From Leuctra nigra (taxonomy: Eukaryota; Arthropoda; Insecta; Plecoptera; Leuctridae), in assembly GCA_934045905.1 (NCBI GenBank), contig OW203771.1:2976001-3040000 (forward strand): DNA of 64,000 nucleotides. The letters run 5' to 3'. Positions 12,501 to 24,432 of this stretch are shown one piece after another. Numbering within the stretch: position 1 is the first letter of the stretch; every line of letters begins with the position of its first letter. The notes beneath the pieces were generated by a model. The model was not told the DNA's origin. It made no database searches and saw nothing but the letters and a program-made list of their open reading frames with translations. The position numbers and the translations under genes were made by a program.

Positions 12501-14484
12501 TCAAAACAATCCTAATTGATAGGGACCGTGAACATTGACTGCAAAGTCAAGGTTGTTCTCCGTAACTTCTTTCTCGATGTCCGCTACGCAGTCCGCAACT
12601 CTATGATGCGTTTCACACGCAAGCCCCAGCCGCTTTAGCCTCGGATACGTCACGTAAATCTCCCTCAGCACTTTGTGCGTCAACTCCGAGGAATCCAAGG
12701 CCGATACGTTCAAATCCTCAAGGCGGCACATCGCTATCGACCTCATCAACTCGATCAGGAACTCGTCGATGTCGACTTCACACACGTGGATCTTTAGAGA
12801 AGACAGCACCGAGTCTTGCGGAATGAGTATCTCGAAAAGTTCAAGATCCGAAATGGCGGCGACTTCGTAATATAGCGTCAATTTCTTTAGCTTTATCAAT
12901 GTTGATGGAGAAATATCTTCAGTTTCGATCAAGGTATTAGCTGGATCGGGCGTACTAATATGCATTCTTACCGGACATCGAAATTCAAGCTGAACTAAAT
13001 TTTGACAAAATTTCGATATCAACTTTGCAGCCGCTTCAGGAACAGGTGTACAATATAACTTCAATTTCATCAGATGGCTTCCTTTCTTCTCGATGAAGTT
13101 CTTGAAGTTTTCGTCGAATTGCGTAAGGGCGACGGTGAGTTCCCGGATGTCCAACGAACTCGTCGACAAAGCTTCCAACGAAGGACTGCAGTCGGAATAG
13201 TTTGAGTAGTGGTCGTTGGCTTCGAGACGTTGAAGATGAGGACACAAAGCGATGATTCTGTGGACCATCTCGATGGTGAACTTGAATTCCATGATGGAGC
13301 GGAGTTTGAGAGTCTTGGTGGTGTTCAGGTGGAGAAGAACTTCGCCCATTCTGTTGGAACTGTAGTGCTCGAGGCAAGGGAATATGTCCAGAGCCAGTTT
13401 AGCCTGTCAACAGAATAGCAGTCACTTATGAAGATGATTAAAATTGACTACGATAATGATGAGTCTAGTGACAAATTGGATAATATTCATAAGAGAGTTA
13501 AATAGGGCGTATCCAGGATGAAATATCGAGGGGGGAAGGGGGGGGCGGACATTACTAATATTTTGAAAAATCAAAGTGAAATACAGGGGGTTCGGGGGTG
13601 CAGCCTCCGAGAAAATTTTGGATCAAGGTCATTCATTTAGGTGCAATTTTGAATTGCAGTGTGAATTGCTATTTTGGGGAATTATAAATTAAACAAAATA
13701 TCAAAAAATTGTTCTAAGTGGTTTAAGAATAGGACCATTTATTGAACTATTGAACCCAACAACGCAAATCTGGGGCGCATAGTCCCGGAAATATTTTTGA
13801 ATTTTAACTCAATTCTAACCATTTTGGAACGTTTTTGACATGATCTGTAGTCCTACTTTTAAAGTGGTTTTTTATTTTTTCAGATATTATTTTAAATGTG
13901 TGTAACGAAACATACGAGGGCGTACTCACCCCGACAAACTCCGACGACTCCGTGAAAGCAACTCGGTGATCCGTCCTGTTCCTGATCCACGTGTACGACA
14001 GAGATTTGAGTCCCTTACATTCCGCCAACGCCTCGTAAGTCTCGGGCACTTTTATACCGGCAAGCCTCAGAGTCTGCAGCTTCCGACACTCTTTCCCGAC
14101 CAACTCGCATTCGCTCGGCTCGCAGTACTGGTTACACGTCAGATCCAGTTCCACAACATTCTTCAGCCTACTCGAGATCACGCTGTAGCCGGCGAAGGCA
14201 CTCGTGACCTGCGTGAACTTCCGCAAGTTCTCATGGACGAAGATCGAATAGATGCAATAACCCGCGTCGTAGTAGCCCCTCGGGGCTTGTAAAACGGCTT
14301 CGTACAGTGAGTCCCACATGAACGGGAGAACGCCGTCTACGAGGTAAGCTTGCACGGCGTACAAAGCTTCTTCGAGATCGTCTGGACCCATGGTGTTCAT
14401 CCTCAGAAGAGAGTTGTTGACGATTTCTACCGCCACTGATTTTGAGAGTGTGACGAGACTTGGAAGCTGATTGTGAAGAGGCAT
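12501..14484 (-). CDS. Leucine-rich-repeat-like protein, two coding exons (paralogue A)
   Basis: Head exon 13930-14484 (185 codons, start MPLHNQLPSL; a splice acceptor 'tttcgcag' precedes the ATG by nine bases) and tail exon 12501-13403 (300 codons plus stop). The donor 'gtgagt' and acceptor 'ctgttgacag' are both phase 0, giving a 485-residue protein joined at EFVG/AKLALD. The head has GVLPFMWDSLYEAVLQ and HENLRKF, then repeats such as LKNVVELDLT, CRKLQTLRLAGI and CKGLKSLSY. The tail continues with CPHLQRLEA, LTVALTQFD, LVQLEF and LEDLNVSAL. This is the pattern of RNI-type leucine-rich repeats as in F-box/LRR proteins, but no clear F-box is seen. No signal peptide or membrane segment. Function not assigned; probably an intracellular binding protein. 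A second tail exon at 9115-10011 could be used alternatively. Confidence 0.75.
13503..13800. repeat. G/C-run family fragment in the LRR intron
   Basis: Starts with 'gggcgtatccaggatgaaat', has two G runs and 'cagggggttcgggggtgcagc', and shares composition and phrases with the other G/C-run elements. No second terminal repeat was recognised, so it is probably truncated. Confidence 0.4.
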
Positions 14485-15344
14485 GGTGACGCACTGCGAA
14501 ACAAGAAAGTAGAGTTACTAGAAGGTTTGGACGGCTGGACCGATCTGAACAAATTTGTCCCAATCAAAAAATATGTAAGACGACTGTAGATAAAGATAAA
14601 TCAATGTTATTGAAGTTTTCTAATATTTTCTTATATTAAAAAGTGCGTATTTCACATAATTTATACAATTTCAATAATACAAAGAAGAAAGTCTTGCCAT
14701 TTACAGGCAGTGTTCATGTGACCGACTAATTCAGACAAATTTCCATTCCCAGTTACCGAAACCAAATGACATCATAAATCCTTTGACTAAATTAATTATA
14801 AATAAATATTTTATAAATATAAACTCAAAGTGCTATGCTTTCAGCCATCATTTTTAAATCCAGAAGTGATGCCAATCTCGAAAACTGCTGGATTGATTGG
14901 AACGAATTCTTTGCTACTACCTATTCTAATGGGATTATCAATTAAAGCCTGATACCTCCTACTATACGCACCTTTATTAGGCAAGTAAAGTCACTTCACC
15001 CAAAAATTAAATAAAAAAAAAACAGCAATGAAAAGTTGGATTTTTTTATCCCCATAAAAAGCATTTCATCCCCTAATACTAATCACGGCTCTTCAACTAA
15101 AAAAAATAGAGAATTTTATAGGTACCTACACTGAGTAATTTTTTTTATGGGGACATTATATAATTATGGAGGTGATATAATGATATATCTGGAAAAGTCC
15201 TTGGGTATGCACTTACTAAATGTGGGGGATGTGGAGTGGCGCCAACGCGGCGGAGTCAACCCCCTATTCAGTCACTTTGCTGAAGCCAAGTAGTGACAAG
15301 TAGTAATGCCAAGTATTCTAGATAGAGAACCGCTTCCGTACATA
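14485..15344. other. Intergenic, 5' side of the LRR gene
   Basis: The first bases likely contain the 5' UTR intron of the LRR gene (acceptor just upstream of its ATG). The remainder is AT-rich with no supported feature. Confidence 0.4.
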
Positions 15345-17562
15345 ATGGGGTTGTTCACGCAAAACTATTGTAGATGGCGCTGCTGTTCTAATCGTCCGGG
15401 AGAGAGCCAATCAAAATGCATCTAGCGGAATGGAAGGTTTTTAAACCTTGGCGGGAATTTGATTCAGAGATCTTGGATTCAGAGACCAACCAATCAGAGA
15501 GAGGCACCTCCAATGCCGCTAGCGCTGCGAGTGAGACTGCTGTGTAGTATTTCTGGACGTCAGTAAGGCGTTCGATAACATCGGCCACGAACACATCAAT
15601 GCTTGCTTATCTAATCTTCCAATCCCCGCAGCACTCAGAGAGACAATTCTAGCATTAACTTTTCAAAACTCCGTTCAAATAGAAGCAAACAGATCGAAAT
15701 CCTCAAAAATCCAAATAAAAAGGGGAGTACCCCAAGGTGCCCCATTATCACCCACGCTGTTCAATCTGTCAATTGACCACATTATCAAAGAGCTCACGGA
15801 GAAGACGGTGTCTAAGGAGTATGGCTATTCACTAGCGGATGACCTGGAGTCCCTATCTGCAGTTGGCTTTGCAGACGATCTTGCACTCATCGGTAACAAC
15901 ACCAACTCAGCCTCTGAGCTCTCATCGATGGCTGAAAGGGGTCTACGAGAAATTGGCCTTGCAGTAAACACCGCGAAGAGTAGTGGAATCAACATCAAGA
16001 GTGGAGAATTATCTCAAGAGGCTATCGTTACCACAGAAGGTTCTACTATATCAACGATAGGCGATAGTGAACGAATACGGTACCTGGGAATCGACTTCAA
16101 CAAATCAATAGTTATTAATAAAGGAAAGATAATTGATGATCTACGCTCTGACCTATCAAAACTAACATCTTCTGATCTCTTGAAACCCGATCAAAAACTA
16201 AACATCCTTAACCAATTTGTCTGGCCTAAACTTATCTATCCCCTTCAATGCGCACCGATACCTCAGCTTTCTACGAAATTCCTAGAAGACATCGATATGA
16301 TCATGCGTAGCGCAGTGAAAGAGATCATCGGGCTACCTGGCGACACTCCAACAGCTTTCATATACGCTCCGAGGAAATTTCGTGGACTAGGCATAATGCG
16401 GGCAACCTGGGAGGCACACGTACAGCACTTCAACATATGTAAAAAGTTGATGACAGTCGAAGACAGATTGATTGACGTGGTTCGAGACCTTCCAGCTGAA
16501 AAGACAAAGTGTATTGCTGACCTTGGCCTTGCACTCGATGCTACCGATGAGCGTGTCTCCGGTCGATCTCTACGTGATGCCCTGCGGCTGTCAGCTTTCA
16601 ACGATTGGGCGAAGCTTCCTCAGAAAGGCAAAGGGGTTGGAATGTACGCAGAAACTCCACGATCAAACAAATGGGTGTACGCGAAGAAAGGTCTATCATC
16701 ATCTGAATGGACAAACTCCATCAAAATGTCCTGCAACGTAGCAGCAGTCCGTGCAGTCCCCGGCAGATCACCCAACACTAACCGTTGTCGTAATATAAAC
16801 TGCAACGAGATCGAAACAATTGCACATGTGTTGGGGAAATGCAACAAGGGAGAACTGTTACGGAACACACGCCACCATGCTGTTCGGACAACCATTGCAG
16901 ACGCATTTCGTCGACAGAAGCGCTGGGAAGTACACGAGGAAGTTTCATGTATTGCAGCTGATGGATCGACACGTCGAGCGGACATTATAGCCATAAGATC
17001 TGACAGGAAGCAAGCACTGATCTTGGATCCCACCATCCGATTCGAGCAAGGTGAAAAACACGCTGAGGACGTTGATGAAGAAAAGAAAAGGATCTACGAG
17101 CCATGCATTGAAGATCTTGCAAGACGCTACAAAGTTCCAGCTGAAAACTGGGAAGTCATTGGCCTCCTCGTAGGAGCAAGAGCAGCAATCCCATCTTTCT
17201 TCACGGCCTTTCTCAAACGATTTTCGGTTCCCCTCAGTACTTTAGATGTAATAGTTCCCTCAGTCCTCAAACACTCAATCTCCATCCTACACAACCACCT
17301 CTACAATAATTAGTAAATATACACCTTTAGTAATAGTTAGGTTAGGATAGACGTTTAGTTTAGATATTATGTATCTCTGTATAAAACATGTCAAAAAGTA
17401 AATGTAAGCATAAAAAGTAACAATGTAACCATAGCATATCTTCTTAGTCCTATTATTATACAATTGTAAATTTTATTGATTAGTACGCTAGACCTGAATG
17501 GTCAACCATGTATGTTGGAAAGCCGTCAATAAATATGATTTTCTCTCAGTGAACAACCCCAT
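15345..17562. mobile_element. TIR-bounded MITE split by a LINE insertion
   Basis: The left end ATGGGGTTGTTCA (15345) and right end TGAACAACCCCAT (17562) are inverted repeats. The left 195 bp match the reverse complement of the intact 217-bp element at 17645-17861 nearly base for base. About 2 kb of LINE sequence sits near its right end, and the last 16 bp (CAGTGAACAACCCCAT) resume after the LINE 3' end. The arrangement reads as a LINE inserted into a MITE. Confidence 0.85.
15538..17546 (+). mobile_element. 5'-truncated RLE-class LINE (R2/R4-like) with intact C-terminal frame
   Basis: A single frame is open from about 15541 to the stop at 17313. It begins directly at reverse transcriptase motif A (FLDVSKAFDN), followed by GVPQGAPLSP (motif B) and FADDLALIG (motif C). 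Further on is a zinc-knuckle-like C-x4-C-x7-H-x4-C near 16796-16845, then a restriction-like endonuclease region (RRADIIAIRSDRKQALILD) at about 16970-17040. That order (RT, CCHC, RLE) is characteristic of the R2/R4/NeSL group of non-LTR elements. The N-terminal part is missing. A polyadenylation-like AATAAA lies at about 17530, close to the 3' junction. The intact long frame suggests recent insertion. Confidence 0.88.
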
Positions 17563-17644
17563 TGGATGAATTACTTTAGAATGTACGTCATCTCTAGCAC
17601 ACGGTATCATTCAAAAGACAAATTACCAATGATAATAAACATTT

Positions 17645-17861
17645 AATGGGGTTGTTCACTGCCATTTGCTCTCACTCGCAGCGCTAGCGGCATTGGAGGT
17701 ATCTCTCTCTGATTGGTTGGTTTCTGAATCCAAGATCTATGAATCAAACTCCCGCCAAGATTTAAAAACCTTCCATTCCGCTAGATGCATTTTGATTGGC
17801 TCTCTCCCGGACGATTAGAACAGCAGCGCCATCTACAATAGTTTTGCATGAACAACCCCAT
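17645..17861. mobile_element. Intact 217-bp MITE (ATGGGGTTGTTCA family)
   Basis: Terminal inverted repeats ATGGGGTTGTTCA and TGAACAACCCCAT. The body is the reverse complement of the left part of 15345-15537 with few differences. The two copies are 82 bp apart in opposite orientation. Confidence 0.88.
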
Positions 17862-17997
17862 TGAAAAATAGACACGGACGGAAAACACTTTGACAGATCC
17901 AAACATCAACAGCTGGTTGCTGGACTGGGTGATAAGAACGTTTTCTATTGGTCGCTTTGGTCACATGACCTCGTGTGAGTCAGAGAAAAATCAAGAC

Positions 17998-18042
17998 TGA
18001 TTGATTGATTGATGATTGATGATTGATTGATGATTGATTTAT
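17998..18042. repeat. GATT-rich microsatellite
   Basis: Short run of 'gattgatt' and 'gatgattgatt' units. The surrounding stretch 17862-18655 shows nothing else except the presumed promoter and 5' UTR of the gene starting at 18656. Confidence 0.8.
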
Positions 18043-18655
18043 TAAACTCTTTGTCAAACTGCTGTCAAACTCTTTGTGTCTGACCATTTGTTGCGACTTT
18101 TGGCCGATAACATTACACTTTATTAGTGTAATTACCAGGACAAAATACCAATTTCAATATAAATACCTATTACAGTCGCTGGTTGTTAGATACTCTCAGA
18201 TAAATAACAACAGCACGGAATGGACAGTTTTGTAACTATGGCAACACACATTGTAAACAAACCTGAATTTTAAGCATTTACGAATAAATATGTCATTAAA
18301 ACACATAGTTTTATTAGAAACATATTATGTAAGCTCAAAAAATAGTTCACACTTTATAAGTGCTATTCTATGTAAAGCCTAGTTATCCAACAAAACCGTA
18401 AATAATTGTTTTCTGTGCCGCTGTCAGTCGGCTAAATTTCGACCTTGAATGGCATTCAGAATTCAACATGGCGACCTGTCACATTTATTTGGAAGTACAG
18501 CTGTCAATGTCTAGTGTTTTGGGTGCGGTTATCTTATTATTTAAATAAAAATTAAAGGACATTAACAACGAATACATATCTATTAAAGTACACATTGTTA
18601 TGATTTTAAAAGGAACTAGGAAAGCCGGCACCACTTTCGGGAGGGCTGGCTCAGA

Positions 18656-21600
18656 ATGGGAAGCTGTTTTGGCCACTGCATCAGTGGCAGAAATAAAAGG
18701 TTTAGTAATTTCCTATTCACTTTGGGTGTAAGAATGTGATGCTCACTGATCTAGCAATTAAATTCTCGTCTTGCTTCTATTTCCAGACCATCTCGATCTC
18801 AACGTAGCAAGTATTTTCGTGAGGCGGACAGTATCGAGGTAAGCTGTCATTGGACCGATTGATTGGGTTTCAAATACCTAACACTACCTACTTTGTTATG
18901 GCAATGCAGGACTACTGCCTTAGCATACAATGCAATATAATAGTTTCTGTAGGAAATACAGCATCTTAAGAATGTGCCTTTAGGATGTAGGTATGTAAAC
19001 TGTGATTGGACATCGTTTAAAACATGCTCGATTCGTTGTTTGAAATGTGCTCAAGATATTGCCTGGTAATAAATTACTATGACTAATTATGTACCATTGC
19101 ATTGCTTATATTCAAAACAAGCATTTCTGCTGTTCAACTGTGTAGGTAATGGAGAGTTGTCAAGTCTTGGTTAGCTCATTATAATTAGAAGTCCTGCTTA
19201 ATTTCTAGCCTGCCTAACTACCTAATTGTAGTGCTAAAATATTTTCTTTCTTTTTCAGTTTGATTTTCTTGTTGATGATGAGGTGAGTCTAAAAAATTTA
19301 AAGACCTTGAGAAATAGCGAAGGTTCTTAAATATAGAAATTCTTGGCCTGGACTTGTAAATAAGAGGATTGTTTCAAAATGTTATTTGGGACCAATTTAA
19401 ATAATCTACACCATTCAAGTATCCAATCAAACATCGTTGTAGGTACACTTGACAATTCATAAAACGGTATTTGAAAGAAATGGATTGCCATGAAAAAATG
19501 TGATGGCATCTTCCGATGAAGTCAATGCTTACTCGTCATCTACCTCTAGTAGGTGAGCTCTGAATTAATTGATAATATCAAGGATTGATTGTCAAGTGAC
19601 CTGACCAGCAGCCAATCTGTTAAGTTTAAATACCGTTTTATGATTTGTTGGGTGTACCTACTTTTAAGTGTTATTTCAAGGAATATCATTGGTGGTTCCC
19701 ATAGCAATAGGTTGTTCTAATCAATTGTTTAAAATGTTAGAGCATCGAAAACTAGCCCTAAAGTCTAGTAAACATTTCAATTGATTTGTACTAGGAAAAC
19801 GCTCAGTGTAACGCGTTGATGAGCGAGCACGGGTACGTGCAAATTCTGTATGTATGTATGTTTTATTGATCCGCTTTGTGATACAATGCACGGTGGCAGA
19901 ACATATAATAATGTGATAATATTATCTCACATAATAACATGATAACAATAATTATAATACATGCGTCTCGACATTAAAAGCTAGTGTAGAATGAGAATGA
20001 ATGAGAATGAGATGAGTGATATGTGATGAGTACAAACAATAATAATATGGATTCATGCTGCACCTTCTCATGAAAATCGAACCGGAAATGCGTACACAAC
20101 GCACAGAAAACATATCCATACATATTGAATTGAAATATGATCACTCAATCAACAAAAAAGTTTATGCTTTTCATCGAAACGTGAAAATAACATCTAAGCA
20201 CCCTGGTAAATAGCAAATCAGATTCAATTCAAGTGGCGCTGGAAAACATTCATTTCGATAATTCATTACTGACAGATATTAAAAATGTCAATAAGTTCAT
20301 ACGTTCTTAACTGATTGGGTTGAAATTTTGTAAAATAAGATACAATGTTGGTCTTAATGATCATGCAAAATATGAGTTTGATCTGAATTATCGAAGACCG
20401 TTTTCATTTTTCAGCCTATCAGGAGATATTTATTTAAATTTTAACTAATGAATGGATTTCAAAAAAATTATGGTCTGCAAACAGAGAAGGTTGGTTATAC
20501 ATGTTTGCAAAATTCAGCTCGATCAAAGAAAAACTCTGACCTGTATAGCCAAAATATGAATTTGATCAGATTTATCGAAGACCATTTTCATTTTTCAACC
20601 TATCAAGAGATGTTTATTTCAATTTTAACCAATGAATGGATTTAAAAAAAAAATTGAGCCTGCAAACAGAAAAGGTTGTCTCTACATGTGTGCAAAATTT
20701 CAGATCGATCGAAGAAAAACTCTGACCTGTACAGCTGACCCAACAGAAAAAAAACACAAAAAAAAACAGAGGTCCGTGCCAAATGAGCCGAAAGGAGACG
20801 CTCGCTACGCTCGCTCAAAAATATTTAAATGATTTTTGGTACCAAAATCTTGTTATCTCTTGTAAAATATTGCCAGGCTGCATAAATTAGCTCTGGGCTC
20901 AACTACAGAGAAGATTTGTTTCGATATCCTTGTCACATTATTGTCGCTGCTAATTATGTGATGTTTTTCAGGCATCGTTTCGACGAGAAAACTCACGTGA
21001 AGGGTAAGTTGAGTCACGTGAAGCGTTAACGTTCGTCACGTTGTTTCCACGTCAGCTCATGTCTTGTCTCTTTGTTGTTCGTGCTTTCCGGAATCAGGAT
21101 TTCATATTTACTGTCGTTCAAAAAGAGAAAGGTTTGTGATGTCTCGGTGTGTGTGCCTAGAGGTTCTATTACTCTTATTACGATGTAGATACTTTGTTTG
21201 TTTGCAACATTAAGCGAGCATTAGGCATTCACTAGCACTTTCCTCCACTTCCTTTTTTTTTATTCTAAATTTCCTTGCCGTCTCGTTTCACGTGATACGG
21301 GCTCACTATCTATTTAACATGGTGGTGACAACGTTTCAATTGATACGACATTACAAGGAAATTTAGAATAACCCCAATCAACCAATTGATTTGAAATTTT
21401 CTGAACACTAATGCCATACTAGTGTACTCCTTTACCATGCCAAATCAATGTAAAATGTATATGTTTATTGGGTGGATATCAACAATGTTAATATCATTTT
21501 GAATTAAGCTTAAAAATTGTTGAAGGACTTACAAGTTAGGTAGTACTGACTGACATTTTGCTAATTTTGAAATTGTAACTGCACTGCACCCCCTTGCAAA

Positions 21601-23819
21601 TTGTTGGAGCAGAGTGTTCTCCTAATACCGGACATATGTTAAATAATATTTTGTGTACGTACCTACATATTATATTCAATTTATTACGCATCTGGCTACG
21701 GTTTTAGAGCTCTAACTTTCAAAGCATAAGTGTTTCATTAAATTTGGCAAATTTTTCATTTATTTTTTTAATAGTGATCCATTTGTATTTTCATCCCATA
21801 GGGCATCAGATATAGTAATTTTTTATTATTTAAGGAGGTTTAGGGTACCTTCTAAAATTTCAGTTGGTACTACAGTAGAGTGCAAAATAATAATTATAGT
21901 TGTTCGAAATTAGGGGAATTTAAATTTCGACAGCCACCCTTGGAGGGAGGCTAAATAAATTTCCTTGTTGTCTAATTAAACTTAAAATGGTCTCAGTGAT
22001 AGGTATGTATTTTTCATGGTTGTGAAGCCGTATCAATTGATACGAGATGACAAGGAAAGTTACTACTATAAGCATAACAGGGTACCTATTCTATATCTAT
22101 TTTTTATCTCGTTTGGACCGAATTCATTTTGGCGTAATGCTATCTCTTAATGGCAGTGAAATGAATTCGGTGGAAATGAGTTCAAAAATAGATATAGAAG
22201 GTATCCTGGCCTCTTAAAAGGCGGCTGTAAACATTGCTGATAATATTTCCTAATCGCTAGGTGTAACTTTTGAATCATTCAAGTTATGAAATATGTGAAA
22301 AATAATTAGTGTAGCTAGCTAAGTTTTAAGTCGACCTTACCAAAACACCAAATAAACACCAAATTTTAATAGCAATATTTGTGCTCCAATCTCGTGAAAA
22401 ATATGAAAAAATAGAGAATTTTGTCTTAAAAATGTATTACACTAATTATTTATCACATATTCGGTCCATAACTTGAATGATCCAAAAGTTATCCCAATGT
22501 TTACTTATTAGTACAGCCGCCTCTTAAACATCAAAGTATGTCCTTCCCGCTGCTAACGATCGTGTTTGTGTCGGACAGGCCGCGCGAGATGTAATGCTGG
22601 AGCTGTCGGATAGAGAGGCCAACGTGCGGACAACACACTTCCAGCCGCTGGACGCTCGCTCGCTGTTGGCACATCGTCTGGTCAGCTCCAGGACCTCCAC
22701 TCCAGCCAGCTCACTGGATCTGGAGTGGGAGAACGATGGTACGACATTCACTAGGTCCTTTGTAACATCCATCTCTCAAATACTCGGTTATACCGTTATT
22801 ATAGTATCAAATAATGTCTGTTATGTATTTGTTTTGTTTGTGTTGTGTAGTTATTCATTTAGCTTTTACTACCCGTTACATTTTAACAATAGTATTCTGT
22901 TACCAATCTTCCTTTTTTAAAGTATTCAATTATTTTCATTTTAAATTCACCCACAGTTTTGTATCAGTTAATTTATTTGAAATCTAGATCTAGGTCTAAA
23001 CCAAATTTTTACAAAACATTTTTAAAAAATGTGATTTTCTTTCTTTCCCATGTATTTTATTTTGTGCAGAACTCTAAGATGGAGTTATTTTAGGGAGGTT
23101 TGAATATTAATTGCATTTTACTTTGAATATTTCAATTGTAGAATTATACATAATTAACGTAAATATTTTGAATGTGAAATCGAATTTGAATAGGTAGGTA
23201 GTTTGCAACTAAATTCATTGGACAAATAAAAAAAACTAAACTGTCTTCAAATTACAAGAAGGAAGGATGGTTAAGCATCTATATTCTATAGCTTTTAGAT
23301 GCTATCTTCGAAATTTAACTGTAAAAGAGTAGGTAGCGAAGAAGTTTCGGAGAAAGTTTCGTGATTATTTTTAGATTTAAACACATAAACTTCTCGAATG
23401 AGCACTTGAAATTTTAAAATATCTACTTTTTTGATTGCCTACTACATGTCAATTTGTATATTCAAAGATAATATTATTTATTTTATTTCTTAAATTTATA
23501 TTTCATTATTATATTTACCTATTTCTATTCAATTTTTATTGTTTTTAAATGTTCTCTGTTAATGTTGCTCTTGTCGCCACCAGGAGCGCTGCCGCTGCAC
23601 GTGCAGCACTACAGCCGTCCGGTGACGGAAGACGAGTCGCGCGGCGCGACCAGCAGCGTGGCGTGGTCGCGCCTCTCCTCCCCCGACTCGCTCGAGTGGG
23701 ACCCGATCGAGGCCGACATCGCGACGTCCAACCTCGACGCGGAGACGGAGCAGCTGCTGACGGAGATAGAGAGACTCACGTCCAGAGCTCTGAGGGAGAC
23801 GGGAGACGGAACCAGCTGA
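18656..23819 (+). CDS. AP1AR: AP-1 complex-associated regulatory protein (gadkin) orthologue
   Basis: Exons: 18656-18699, 18787-18838, 19259-19282, 20972-21003, a tentative 34-bp exon 21098-21131, 22579-22738 and 23584-23819. Together they give 193 codons plus stop with all phases matching. The start MGSCFGHC is an N-myristoylation signal with cysteines available for palmitoylation. Next come SKYFREADSIEFDFLVDDE and later SSLDLEWEND and SLEWDPIEADI. The same order (MGxC, SKYFR..IEFExLV, SLDLEWE, GLEWE) is what I recall of vertebrate AP1AR, which links AP-1-coated endosomes to kinesin-1 and ARP2/3. The protein is shorter than the roughly 300-residue vertebrate form, and I found no exon for the central coiled coil. 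The 34-bp exon is inferred only because it repairs phase between 21003 and 22579. The exon 1 donor 'gtttag' is weak. Confidence 0.78.
19791..20822. repeat. Dispersed ~0.9-1 kb repeat (ACGCTCGCT family), copy 1
   Basis: Begins CTAGGAAAACGCTC..GTAACGCGTTGATGAGCGAGC and ends GGAGACGCTCGCTACGCTCGCT, as do the copies near 43209 and 59965. The interior contains degenerate tandem phrases of the type 'gaccatgcaaaatttt..ttgatcgg'. The copy contains a diverged or inserted segment at about 19850-20270. It lies in intron 3 of the AP1AR-like gene. Confidence 0.65.
22075..22210. mobile_element. Short palindromic MITE
   Basis: The arms GGTACCTATTCTATATCTATTTTT and AAAAATAGATATAGAAGGTATCC flank an inner pairing around CCGAATTCATTT. 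Intronic; no coding capacity. Confidence 0.7.
22200..22530. mobile_element. Foldback MITE (AGGCGGCTGTA family), copy 1
   Basis: The ends AAGGCGGCTGTAAACATTG and AATGTTTACTTATTAGTACAGCCGCC are inverted. The inner arms GAATCATTCAAGTTATGAAATATGTG and their complement recur in the element at 42244-42768. It immediately precedes exon 22579-22738 of the AP1AR-like gene. Confidence 0.75.
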
Positions 23820-24432
23820 TTCACTTCCACACACAGTGTTACGAGACAGAGACATTCGTAGAGAGACGGGAAGATGCCGGGCCGGTGCCAATACTCGCGA
23901 TTCAGATTCTTTATTATTCTTCCATGATATGAAAAGGGTCAATCTAAAGATGTCCTCTTTTAAAATGTTACAAACTCTTTCAATCAAGATTTTTTGCATT
24001 TTTAGCAACAAACCGATTGACTGATCTATTTGAAATTCTCTCAAAATGAAACAACAAAATCAACAAAATGTATAATTTTTTATCTCAGAACTTTTCTGTT
24101 TATATTTTTACAAAATGAAAGCACAAACTCTCTTTGCATTTTTGTATTTATTGGTACTAATAATTTTATATACTTACAGTTACACACTATTTTCCCAGGA
24201 ATTAAAAAGTTAATTTACATTTAGATATAACTTTTAATTAGGTAACATCTTGGTAGTTGATTTACCTAAAAATTATTTAATATTTATTTTAACTAACTAA
24301 ACAGCAGCAATTTATTTTTCTTCAAGAAGTACAAGTACAGCTGGCCAACTAAAATATAACTTCACTTGACAAATAATTGTCTCGAAATCAAAGAATCGGA
24401 ATCATTGGAATTGGCATCGGAATTAAAACATA
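23820..24432. other. Downstream region of the AP1AR-like gene
   Basis: Probably holds its 3' UTR. No terminator or second gene can be set. From 24361 a 75-bp block begins that is repeated at 25089-25160, on the other side of the pogo-like element. Confidence 0.4.

Noticed and set aside
23559..24044. Minus-strand frame of 161 codons over 23.6-24.0 kb
   Set aside because: Antisense shadow of the GC-rich last exon of the AP1AR-like gene.
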